Origin: Paragorgia papillata
Taxonomy: Eukaryota > Cnidaria > Anthozoa > Scleralcyonacea > Coralliidae
Direction: 5' to 3'
NCBI GenBank assembly: GCA_035771165.1
Contig: JAWNZC010000123.1
Coordinates: forward strand, 434,001 to 498,000
DNA length: 64,000 nucleotides
Shown: in pieces, positions 54,364 to 64,000 of the stretch
How positions within the stretch are numbered: the stretch's first letter is position 1
Layout of the letters: every line of letters starts with the position of its first letter
Translations under genes and position numbers: made by a program
The notes under the pieces: generated by a model
Database searches by the model: none
What the model saw: the letters and a program-made list of their open reading frames with translations, nothing else
What the model was told of the DNA's origin: nothing

Positions 54364-55224
54364 GTGAGGAAAATTGTATTATTTCACCTTGAGCCGATAT
54401 TTATTGTTGTGAATATCGTGGGGACGTGGACATTGATCTCTATATAAACTGGATAGGGCAACAATTTTGTGCCAATGGCCGCTATCTTACGTTGTGGAAC
54501 ATACCACGCATCGTGGCCTTAAAACTTCAACTTGTACCCAATCCAGTAGTTGATTAGCAAAAGCAATCTTGACGTCAGTAACAGAATATAAGGGAATTCT
54601 GTGTCGGGGAAGTCCGAAAACCCTTAAAACAAACAACAACAGATGGATGCTGGTTTATTTTTTACTCTCCAACAACAAACTGAGACAAATATTGTCCAAA
54701 GATGGCAAGTACACAACACGAGATATTGTAAAGCATTAAAATTACTATCAAATGTAAAATTCACCTTTTTGCGTAATTTTGCGTAGATTTTATAGTTTTG
54801 TGAATTGTGAAGTTTCTTCGTTATTGGCACGAAAGAAAAACAACAAAATTTGAAGGTTTTACAGTTCGGTAATACAAACAAATTCAAAAAATTAGCGTCT
54901 TCAATTACCCTTTATTGAGTACTTCTTGTATCATTACATTTGTTTAAATCTTTTTTAAGTGACTTTTTCTATTTGTTTTTAATCTATAGCTACCAAAGCT
55001 TACGGACTTTAGTGGCGTCCATCTTGAGTCACGTCAGCGTGCAGTTGACACGCAAAATTTGGCCTCATGTCCCATCCAGTTACATTGAGATCACTATAGG
55101 GGTGTTGGGTGTACCACTTCAAAGAATCTCGTACACCTCGCTAAAAATCCTTAGAAAATCCGGAAATCCCTGCAAATTCTAAGTTACAAAAAAGGCACTT
55201 TCAAACTCATAAAAATTCTTTAAA

Positions 55225-55590
55225 ATGCCTATGAAGCGTAACTTATGTCTGTCTAATTTAAAGGAACTCTTAAAATGACAAAGTAACATCTTTTTTTCAT
55301 ACAGTTTTTCGTTTCTTTACTACGTTTTTGAGATATTTCACTTTGTTTGGTATGAAAATTATATATCTTGACGTCACACGTGCATAATGACATATCGGAA
55401 AAGGTTAAACATCTTTGTTATTATCAAATATAATCACTTGAAAATTTACATGCTTGGTGTAGTGGGAGAAACACGCCCACATGCTTTTTTTGAATTAATT
55501 TCGTTTGATAATAGCAAAGATATATAACTTTCTCAGATCACTCATACACACGTGACGTCGAGATGTTTAATTTGCATATCTACTATACTA
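55225..55590. mobile_element. fold-back MITE, copy 2 of the family at 33096
   Basis: Shares TGACAAAGTAACATCTTTTT, GAGATATTTCA, TTGACGTCAC, GCATAATGAC and TTTGATAATAGCAAAGATATATAA with 33096-33466. The right arm is partly replaced. Confidence 0.8.
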
Positions 55591-55679
55591 CTATTGGTCG
55601 TCCGTAGTCGGAGGAGCCAGAAGGCTCCTCTTTCATTGGTTACTACCCTAAGGCAGGGGGGGGGCACTACTCCCATCCC

Positions 55680-55875
55680 AGATGGTGCTGATTTTACAGA
55701 GGGGGGAAACCGGAGAACTGGAGAAAAATCCTTGAAGCACATGGAAGACCAACTCTACTCTACTCACATGGTTCAAGCTCGAGAGAATGGGGCTATTACC
55801 AGACGGTCACCCATCCAAGTACTAACCCCGTCTAACCGGGCTTAACGATCGGTGAGAGGCAGCGCCCTAACAGCA
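55680..55875 (-). mobile_element. 5S rRNA-derived SINE, second copy
   Basis: On the minus strand GTTAAGCCCGGTTAGACGGG is followed by TTAGTACTTGGATGGGTGACC, as in the copy at 11420, and by the shared tail GTGCTTCAAGG ... TCTGTAAAATCAGCACC. Promoter boxes look intact. Confidence 0.85.
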
Positions 55876-56006
55876 CACGCCAGACGATTTTACTTGTCAC
55901 AGGAAAAAACCACCGTTGGGAAATGGTTAATATCACGGGCTAAACATTTACGAGTCCATCTCGTATATCCCGCAGACCCTCTAACCATTGTCTCCTATAA
56001 ACACTC

Positions 56007-57025
56007 CCCAACTAACGTCTGCTGAAACGAGCCACACATTCCATTCCCTTTGTGTACATGGACCAATGAAATTACACCATTGTCGTGCTAAATAAAGCCG
56101 TCCTGGGCTGTGTTGTTATGTGTATTTATTAACTTTTTTAGTCGAAAGCAAATATTTTGAAAAGCTTAGCCTAGAACTTCACGAAATTTACGAAGAATAT
56201 TGTTTTGACCACGCTCTTGCTTCCTATGCAAACAAATAAGCGTGAAAGTCAGTGCAGAGCGTAAGAGAAATTTAAGATTGTAAACAAAATCTCAAAGCTA
56301 AGGTGTTTAGTGTCTGAAGCGACTGCCCGAATTAGTTTACTTGAAAGCTAATATTTTGCTTACTATAGCTCAGAGCTTTACAAAATTTACGAAGAATATT
56401 GTTTTGACTACGTTCTTGCTTCCTATGCAAACAAATAAGCGTGAAAGTCAGTGCAGAGCGTAAAAACAGCGTAAGAGAAATTTAAGATTGTAAACAAACG
56501 CTCAAAGCTAATAAGGTGTTTAGTGTCTGAAGCGACTGCCCGAATTAGTTTACTTGAAAGCTAATATTTTGCTTACTATAGCTCAGAGCTTTACAAAATT
56601 TACGAGGAATGGTATTATGAATATGTTCTTGCTGGTCGTGTAAATAAATCTGTGCGAAAAGCTTTAAAAAAGCTACAAGTGTCGGCGAAATGCATCTAGC
56701 GGATAATAATTTTTTCACCCGGATGTCTGGCCATCTCGATGGTATTACTCAGCTTCATAATATATTCCAGGCAGTGACGCTTTTAACTTTATTTCATGTA
56801 CATGTATTCATATCACGATTCACACTTACAAGATCATCTTATTGATTCTATTTACGCAAAATTTTTACTAAACTATATTAGCAATAGTCTTCGAAATATT
56901 GGTTAAAACGGTCAGCTCAAGCCTCAAGGTCGGAAGTCAGCTTTCCAGAATCTAGAAAGCTCGCTGTGCTTGGTCGGATTAAGGGATTGGAATGTGTGGC
57001 TCGTTTCAGCAGACCTTAGTTTGGG
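56007..57025. mobile_element. 1-kb element with about 38-bp terminal inverted repeats
   Basis: Left end CCCAACTAACGTCTGCTGAA and right end CAGACCTTAGTTTGGG match, continuing through ACGAGCCACACATTCCA and its complement. Inside is a 2.5-unit tandem repeat (56150-56690, period about 190-212 bp); each unit holds a short coding-like string such as SELYKIYEEYCFDYVLASY. No recognised transposase. It ends 150 bp before the next RNF213 exon. Confidence 0.7.
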
Positions 57026-57173
57026 AATAAGCGTGAGCCATAAGAAGGTCTGCGAAGGAGACTACTCTAACCATTGAGCAATTTCGCGCGCAGAGCCTTC
57101 GGTACTTTTGGCCAGCGCCAGGGGAACTGTTACAAGAACTAGACTCAATAATCTCTTTTTTAAATTCTTTCAG

Positions 57174-57306
57174 GAACGCCACCTTCGTGCTTTGCAGTAT
57201 CTTCCAGACATTCTTAAGTTCCAACGTCAGCTTTCTGAGAAATTTCATCGTCGACTGGATCGAAATGAAGCCGAAAAATTTACTCTAGATGACTTTTTGA
57301 AGAGAG
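57174..57306 (+). CDS. RNF213: RNF213-like exon 27, last in window
   Basis: Acceptor TTCTTTCAG, donor AGAG|GTATGA. Reads ERHLRALQYLPDILKFQRQL then EAEKFTLDDFLKR plus one base, matching RNF213 AELRLVKFLPEILALQRDLV ... SIRGFLSK. The next exon should begin with two bases completing a Gly or similar codon; I could not find it before 64000. Confidence 0.96.
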
Positions 57307-57394
57307 GTATGACATAATGCAAAAATAAATGGGATAAAACTTGTGTGTCCTATACTTTTTGCTAACACTTATCTAATCTTAATATCAATTTAAT

Positions 57395-57700
57395 ACATTT
57401 AACGAACACGGTCGTATTTTAATGATACAAACTGAGACAGAGGCATTGATTGTAATGAATTGTGGCAAAAGGAGATAGCGAGGAAGTAACTGAATCGGGA
57501 ATAGGGTGTCCTGTCCGGCGGCCTAAAATGGGGATCGCCCATTTTAGAGCTAGCCATTGACGAAGTCTGAGGTGTGCTCAGCACTTGTAGGTCAGAAAAT
57601 GCCTTAACCCATCCAAATCCTTCACGTGGGTGAAGTTTGTGAGGCACAGCACTTCTGTGAAGTGATAAGGATGACAGCACTTCCTGCCACTCATTTATTA
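57395..57700 (-). repeat. dispersed repeat A, copy 1
   Basis: Minus-strand frame with SKMGDPHFRPPDRTPYSRFS and LAISFCHNSLQSMPLSQFVS, matched by a diverged copy at 58125-58410. Two copies with shared reading frame suggest the 5' part of a transposable-element transcript. Confidence 0.7.
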
Positions 57701-57784
57701 GATAATTAAATTATTACATTTTTTTTTACTATTATAATTAATTTCTATAGACTATTTATGTTGTTACCAAGGGGTTGTGGTGGG

Positions 57785-58139
57785 TGGGATAAAAATCCCC
57801 GAAAAACATAAACCGCTATTTTACAGAACGATTTGAGTGAGCTCTCTGATTGTGAGTCTGTGACAGAATGACCACCGTCACCCTTGCCGCATTCATTTAT
57901 ATCATTGCCTCAAGGAGGAATTTTGTTTTGATAAGGGGGAATCTTTAGATAAAGGTTTGGGTTAAGTTGGGCTTTATCTTTTTTGCCAGGTGTTTTTATG
58001 CACTTTATTCATCTGGCTTTTGCATCTGACTTTGTTCACATGACACATGAACTACACTTTAATGATCGCTTTGAGACAGGAGATACATTATCTCCTACTC
58101 CCTCACATTAACCTAAATTTATTAATAATAAATTTCTAA
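57785..58139. repeat. direct repeat B, copy 1
   Basis: About 350 bp from AAAATCCCCGAAAAACATAA to TATTAATAATAAATTTCTAA, repeated with about 95% identity by eye at 60378-60722. It could be a pair of LTRs or two insertions of one family. Confidence 0.85.
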
Positions 58140-58410
58140 ATTAATGAACACGGTCATATTTGAATGATACAAACTGAGACAGAGGCATTGATTGCAATTA
58201 ATTGTGGCAAAATTAAAGGAGATAGCGAGGAAGTAACTGAACCGGGAGGAGGGTGTCCTGTCCGGCGGCCTAATATTTGGATCGCCCATTTTAGAGCTAG
58301 ACATTGACGAAGTCTGAGGGCTGCTCAGCACTTGTATGTCAGGTGGGTGAAGTGTGTGAGGCACAGCACTTATGTGAAGTGATAAGGATGACAGCACTTC
58401 CTGCCACGAA
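58125..58410 (-). repeat. dispersed repeat A, copy 2
   Basis: Follows copy 1 of repeat B directly. Minus-strand frame with SKMGDPNIRPPDRTPSSRFS; a deletion relative to copy 1 removes about 30 bp. Confidence 0.7.
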
Positions 58411-60377
58411 TTGAACGCAGTGATAATTCCCCCACTGAAGTTTTGGATTTGTATAGTAGTAAAAGTAATAATTAATCTAGTAATAATTAGAAAGTAGAAA
58501 TATTTATGAATATTGGATTATAATGACCGCAGTTGACGCTATAGTTGTACTACTGATGTGTGAGACGAGGCTTGGGAAAACGGGGTGCTGTTAGTCAAAT
58601 ACCGACACTCAAAGCTTACTTGCTGGAATGTCAGGGAGGCCAGAAAAAACCTGACGCTGGTGGAAAAAAACGTGGGAAAAGCCAGTGACAGGAAAAAGTT
58701 GGGTGGAGCCAAGACGAAACAAGCAGCTTCTCCACAAAGCAGTTATGTTACAAATTTTGTGCCGAGTGTCAATATCTTGCGAAACAACGCCAAGCTATAG
58801 TTAGTATGCATCGCGTAGGAAATTGGTTCGTGGTTATTATTGGATTTATAATTTTTACACCTTGTTTGTTGAGTACTGTCTAGGGGTGACGATCGAAGTC
58901 GGAGTGGGATCAACGATGTTGGACAAAATATAATAGGAAGGCTATTGCGGAACTGAAAAAACGCCGTGTATTTTGCTTCAGTTGCGGTTATGTTCTGAAC
59001 TTGCGTGAGTGCCTGAGGAGAGTCTTTGCCTTAATCTATAATTGAGCCAATCTGGATGTAGACCAATAAGGAGTCATATCGCCGTGGCAACTGAACGTGC
59101 CTTCCGTCTTGGCTTTTGGTGGTTTTTTGGATCTGTGGTTTGCCAAAAACTGTCATCTAAGATTGGTATAACAAGAAAAAGGGACAAGCAAAGCAGAGCA
59201 AAACAAAGGGAGAAAAAAACAACAACACGCAAATAAACAAAGGCAAGGGTTGTGCAATCACAGACCGTAAGAGGGTGGAACAGAAAGAAAATAATACGCT
59301 GGGACTCTGCAATGACTATAGGCTAGAATATTTATTTGGAAGAAAAACAAGATGTCTGTTAACATATTGCATGCGCTCTCAGTGATCAAATTGGGACGCC
59401 AATATGCGTGGGCCGAAACATATTATAAATAATCTCTTCAGCAAGGTATGCTGTCACCGATTGCCAAGGAGGCGCGCGCAGGGAAATTTCTTTAAAATTT
59501 TGAAGCGGCACTGTGCTGCTCCGTATCATGTCTTGAATGCCGAATTCTATGTCAAACAACAGACGTCATGCTACATTTTGTGTGTTTCTTATCGATAACT
59601 GACGGGGCTATAATTTATTTTTTTTGTTGATCGTAAGAATGTGTCCTTGCGCTTTCAGGGTGCTTTTCGATAATTTCCATTAGCAGGACTTTCGATCGTC
59701 TTAGTGATATTCCTTCGTCGGGTTTCGGGATATGTATACGGTATCATGGTAGCCGCAGCATAACGAGTTAAAGTTGGGTTTGAACTGCTGGATATTTTGA
59801 AAAACAAATTATGTTTGGTTTGTTGTATCTGGGCTTGTAGCCGAGGGTAATGAAATGACAATAAGACCTCCAATGGGGCGCTCATGCCGCTCATGAATAT
59901 GATCATGCGTTGAAGTGTTTAGTGTCATAAATTAACGCGTTAGTTGAGAACTATTGAATATATCGAAGGCTTCGAACAGTTGTGTGGTTGCCTCATTATT
60001 TAAATATATACTATTCTTTTATTTATTTTTGTATCCTTATGTTTATCGTCGATTGACCGAGACTGGAGTGGCTGCATGTCGACAAGTATTAACCGGGCCG
60101 AGTCATTTGACCGCAATAAGTTATTCTCGAGGTCTAGTAAGAAAGGAAATCCCAAACCTCAAACGATGTAAAGACACAAGTATATATGCTAGAGACGGGA
60201 AAGCAAGGAGCATACTCACAAATACTTTTCGCTGATGCGGGCCTTTTGGTTGCATACCAGAGCATTCAGTTGTAATGGTTTGCTTGAAAATGATGGTTGT
60301 AGCAGTTGGTCAAGGACAGGCGACTTGGTCCGCCGGCTTAATGAAATCCAATCAGATGATGAATTATGTGAACTATA
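58411..60377. other. non-coding stretch between repeat B copies
   Basis: Several open frames of 60-95 codons on both strands, none of recognised family. The best-looking is 58585-58800 (+), basic, with SDRKKLGGAKTKQAASPQSS. If B copies are LTRs this would be the interior, but no gag, protease or reverse-transcriptase motif is visible. Confidence 0.4.
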
Positions 60378-60722
60378 AAAATCCCCGAAAAACTTAAACT
60401 GCTATTTTACAGAACGATTTGAGTGAGCTCTCTTACTGTGAGTCTGTAACAGAATCACCCTCGTCACCCTTGCCGCATTCATGTATATCATTGCCTCAAG
60501 GAGGAATTTTGTTTTGATAAGGGGGAATCTTTAGATAAAGGTTTGGGTTGGGCTTTATCTTTTTTGCCCCGTGTTTTTATAAACTTTATTTATCTGGCTT
60601 TTGCATCTGACTCGGTTCACATGACACAGGAACTACACTTTAATGATCGCTTTGAGGCAGGAGATACATTATTTCTTGCTCCCTCACATTAACCTAAATT
60701 TATTAATAATAAATTTCTAAAA
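60378..60722. repeat. direct repeat B, copy 2
   Basis: Same orientation as copy 1, ending TATTAATAATAAATTTCTAA. No repeat-A segment follows this copy. Confidence 0.85.
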
Positions 60723-60804
60723 CTACAATTTAAAAGTCTTCATTTAATTACTATAATTTCATTTGCAATTTCAAAGGAAACAGGGAAAATGTAATTTAAT
60801 TTTT

Positions 60805-60836
60805 GTGGCTACCGCTGACCTGTCAGCGGGAGCCAC
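60805..60836. repeat. compact hairpin
   Basis: GTGGCT-A-CCGCTGAC, 2-nt loop, GTCAGCGG-G-AGCCAC: 14 pairs with one internal mismatch. Confidence 0.85.
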
Positions 60837-60839
60837 AAT

Positions 60840-62800
60840 GTCGGCGTGATCTTGATTGAGTGTCTTGGACCTCACTTACGTCATACTCGTGCAGCCATCG
60901 CCAGATATTCGTCACGGTCGCTATATGGTCGAGAAGATCGCCATTGATCGCCAGGTATTCGGGAAGTATTCGAGTTGTTTTCGTGGCCTCGTGGGGACCT
61001 TTGCATTTTGGTTGCTCTCGATGACAGTTTTGATTTTTGAAAAGTGTTAATTATTACTTTGCAAATCTTTTCTTCGTGGAGCGGTTTCTGTCATTGATCC
61101 GTTTATACAAGGTAAGAAATAGTTTCAAAACTGTGACCTTGTTTATCTTATATACTATATACAAAATCTATAAATACTTGATCGGATCTCAAAGCCAACC
61201 TCGTACTTCGGTACTTATAGTTATAGCAGTACTAGAAATATTCAGCTTATAAAGTTCGCTAGAAGTTGGGCCTTCAACTGTGTCCTGTTTCAAAGGACAA
61301 AGAAATTATCAATATTAACGATAAAATCGCTTTATGAGTTTAAGTTTAATTTTGGTTGAATTGTGTGTTGTGCTCACTGGTCAGTGACTCGTCACTCATG
61401 TTACTGCATGTACATGTATAAAGTTTATATATCATACACTATTATAAGAGTGAGAAATGTGTTTTAACCAACTTTGAGCTAGGTTTTGTATTAGATCAAA
61501 CACAACTTTTGAGTGTTTCAAGATCAAACACTTCAGGAAATGAATCAGTTGTCAAATTAATTAGTATTTTAAGATAAGTTTGAGGTAAAAATTGACTTAA
61601 TCTATCCAAGTGTTTGATCACATATCAAACCTTTGTCTCGCTTATGATTTTCCTATGTGTTTGTGAGTGTTTGGTTTATGAATTATTAATGAGTTTGAGA
61701 AGTATATATCACAGTACCCTGTATTTACACTATATACATGTATATAAGAAATTTATGCGGACAAAATATGTTGGCTGTTACAAAAACAAAAAAACAAAAC
61801 AAAAAAAAACATTACAAAACCAAACCATTACAAAACCTTGACTTGGTGCTTTGTTTACTTGTTTTAGGTAGTATTCAATATCTTGTATAATGAAATTAAG
61901 AAACCAAAGCTTGTGCACACCACAGCTGCTACAGCGGTCTGACCACAGAATAGTAGATACACCAGAAGTCTGCCTCTTGTGAAAGTACTAAAATATTCTA
62001 TGATCTTGTGTCTAAGTGTCACTCAATTGTACATTTTGATAAATTGTTGAAAAGCTATTGTGAACTGTTGGGAAACTTAAAGCCTTGAATATGTTGAAAG
62101 CCTTGAAATGAAGAAATATATCTGTTGAAACTACTATACTGAGTATTGTTGTACTGTCTTATTTAAAATACTAGCAGAATCACAAAATATTAGTGATGTG
62201 CATTACACTTGAATGCCACTAACAGCATATTTACGACAGGTAAAATGTTGTTTTGGAACACAATGTTGATGATGTGGGGTGAGTTGTACAAAGCTGAGAT
62301 AGCTTATCTAGTTGATAAGGCCTAGCTAAAGAACAGCACAAATCATGCTTTAAACAACCTAATATAACATGTTATCCACTGAATAGTTAGGTATCTGATA
62401 GTGCTGTTCAGTGGATAAAAGTTAAATTGGGTTGTTCAAAGCACCATTAGAGTGGTTCTCTAGCTAGGATTTATCCACCAGCTAAGCTATCTGGGCTTCT
62501 TAAAAAAATCTGAATTTTACAAGTTCACTTCACGTAATACTTGGGGGCATGTTTATAATGCTAATATATGCTATGTTTTGAAACAGCCAATAAAGATGTA
62601 TGTATGGTTGTGACATGTCCAAATTAGCAATACATGTATCAAATGATTTAAAATAACTGTCATTTTTTTTGTGTCTGTGCTTTTCACACATTTTCATGCA
62701 TTGCTTCTTAAGTCTCAGTCCTTGTGGCATTTCTGTGCTTAACAGCGGTAGTCACATGTACGCATTGCGTACCTTTTTTTTGGTATACTTATAGGGTATT
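60840..62800. other. no gene supported
   Basis: AT-rich. An ATTATTAATGAGTTTGAGAAG motif near 61683 belongs to the dispersed family at 23138. A loose fold-back is visible at about 62286-62500 (AGCTGAGATAGCTTATC / CAGCTAAGCTATC). AATAAA at 62588 has no assigned gene. Confidence 0.45.
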
Positions 62801-62809
62801 GGCAAGAAA

Positions 62810-63225
62810 AATTAAAATTTTTAATTTATGATGTTCGGGTTAATAAACATACTAAGGTAATCCAAGTAACTAGAACATTTTTTCATAACAACATTACTAA
62901 TTTAAACAAAACACAATCGTATCAACCACCATCTTGTTTTAATACTGTACCTAATTAACTTGGAAGTTAGTGACGTCACAAGTTGGGTAAATATTATAAA
63001 ATTACACTTTGCTGATAGATGAGTGCGTTCCATGCTTTTAAAAGTATTTTAGTGCAATGATGTGAAAACGACATTCACTAAAAGCTAACTTCAGACATGC
63101 ATATAAAAAAAAATTCAAGATGGCGGACGACAAGATTGTTGGTTTTTTTGTCGAAATTAGCGGTGTTTGTGACAAAAATCGTTCATGTTACTTGGATTAC
63201 AAGTATTTTTATTAATAAAAAATAA
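62810..63225. repeat. imperfect fold-back repeat
   Basis: GGTAATCCAAGTAACTAGAAC near 62855 pairs with GTTCATGTTACTTGGATTAC near 63182; the middle contains AAGATGGCGGACGACAAGATTG. Confidence 0.65.
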
Positions 63226-63574
63226 ATAAATTGAAAATCATTATTGGTTTGTTGTTTACGGAATTGTATATTTTTCTTGTCAATACTTTAGAGCAAAGAT
63301 TGTTTTGATGAGAAATGTTGCGTTTTTCTGCCAAGTTACATGTTAGTTATGAATTATGTAAATATTTGTTGCAATGAAATACACGCCGAAGCGGAGGCGG
63401 CACCGTTCAAGATACTGTTTACTGTACTGTCTTTGATTCCTTCTAAATGCCCACTAAAATTATTGTAATAGTACTACATTTGATGGCCTTGGGCGTAAAT
63501 ATGTTTTTCGCCTTCGGTTCGGGCTAAAATGAGCCTGAGTCTGGCCAAAAACATATTTATTCCCGCAAACATCA

Positions 63575-64000
63575 ACTCTATTGTTATAATAATAACTTTG
63601 ACAAGAAGATACTAACTTACTTTTAGGTTTTTGAATAAAAATAAAAATTTGTTGCGTGGTTTTGTATATAGATGAAATGATAGAGAAATGCTCCATGTTC
63701 AAGCTTTAGCCTTGTGTAGATCACATTGTGAAGGTACTCGGTGACCCCCACTGGGTTTTTTTCAATTATTTGTTTCCTTCACCAGCCCTACAGCATATAT
63801 AGAAGAATAGAGAAAAAATCACTTTGAGAATTTGAAATATTGTACGTTGTATATAACAAGAAAGAATGTGGACATTTTTATATCGCAAAAATGTTTGTCA
63901 ATTGTTATTTTTGTCAGATTTTCTTCTATTATTTGTTGCCACTAAATAGTTCATATATAAGTGCATCTAAAATATCAAATATTATTTCAGTCAGAATAAA
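63575..64000 (-). repeat. dispersed repeat, copy 2 (inverse of 15785-16240)
   Basis: Runs off the window end. A hairpin repeat with a GCCTTCGGTTCGGGC loop lies just before it (63480-63572). Confidence 0.85.

Noticed and set aside
61868..61942. Terminal coding exon (VVFNILYNEIKKPKLVHTTA, then stop) after TTTTAG, with AATAAA at 62588
   Set aside because: The phase does not fit the last RNF213 exon, and the only upstream partner (ending 61111) is a short unsupported frame.

Overview
The window is eukaryotic, AT-rich, repeat-laden DNA, most likely from a marine invertebrate and probably an anthozoan cnidarian. That placement is inferred from the intron-rich gene, 5S-derived SINEs, Polinton-type proteins and the many fold-back MITEs; no sequence search was possible.

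One host gene dominates. Twenty-seven GT-AG exons on the + strand (1053-57306) join without a stop or frame break into 1,576 codons of an RNF213-like protein, the giant E3 ubiquitin ligase (mysterin). The window holds the part from upstream of the E3 module, through the RING finger (exon 18909-19073) and the RZ finger (exons 33870-33904 and 36178-36275), to part of the C-terminal region. Both ends of the gene lie outside the window. Two features are odd: the RING lacks one of its last pair of zinc ligands, and the RZ finger has Arg where the family has a conserved, proposed catalytic, Cys.

The introns hold almost everything else. From 1 to 22 kb they are filled with satellites: a 17-bp minisatellite, pyrimidine tracts, CTTTA/CTCTA/CCCTA and TCTCA pentamer arrays, GGTT/GATT tracts and a 20-bp minisatellite, plus a tRNA-Ala-like SINE and a 5S-rRNA-derived SINE. 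From 22 to 42 kb they carry fold-back MITEs, a LINE 5' fragment, a retroelement 3' remnant with a hammerhead-like core, and a 2.9-kb element with terminal inverted repeats.

The intron 42585-52303 is the most striking region. It contains a nest of insertions. A Tc1/mariner-like element (TA duplication) contains a hairpin repeat. The hairpin repeat contains a 7,321-bp Polinton/Maverick-type element (42877-50197). That element has AG...CT termini and a 6-bp target duplication, and carries a 297-bp MITE in one arm. The Polinton is a giant near-perfect palindrome: arms of about 3.1 kb each carry a zinc-ribbon protein, a small 105-residue protein and the C-terminal half of a packaging-type ATPase, while the unique 828-bp centre supplies the only ATPase N-terminus. 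No integrase or DNA polymerase gene is present. It looks like an integrated palindromic defective genome.

From 52.3 to 57.3 kb the last four exons in view are interspersed with a second 5S SINE and a 1-kb element with terminal inverted repeats. From 57.3 to 64 kb I recognise no further RNF213 exon, only dispersed and tandem repeats.
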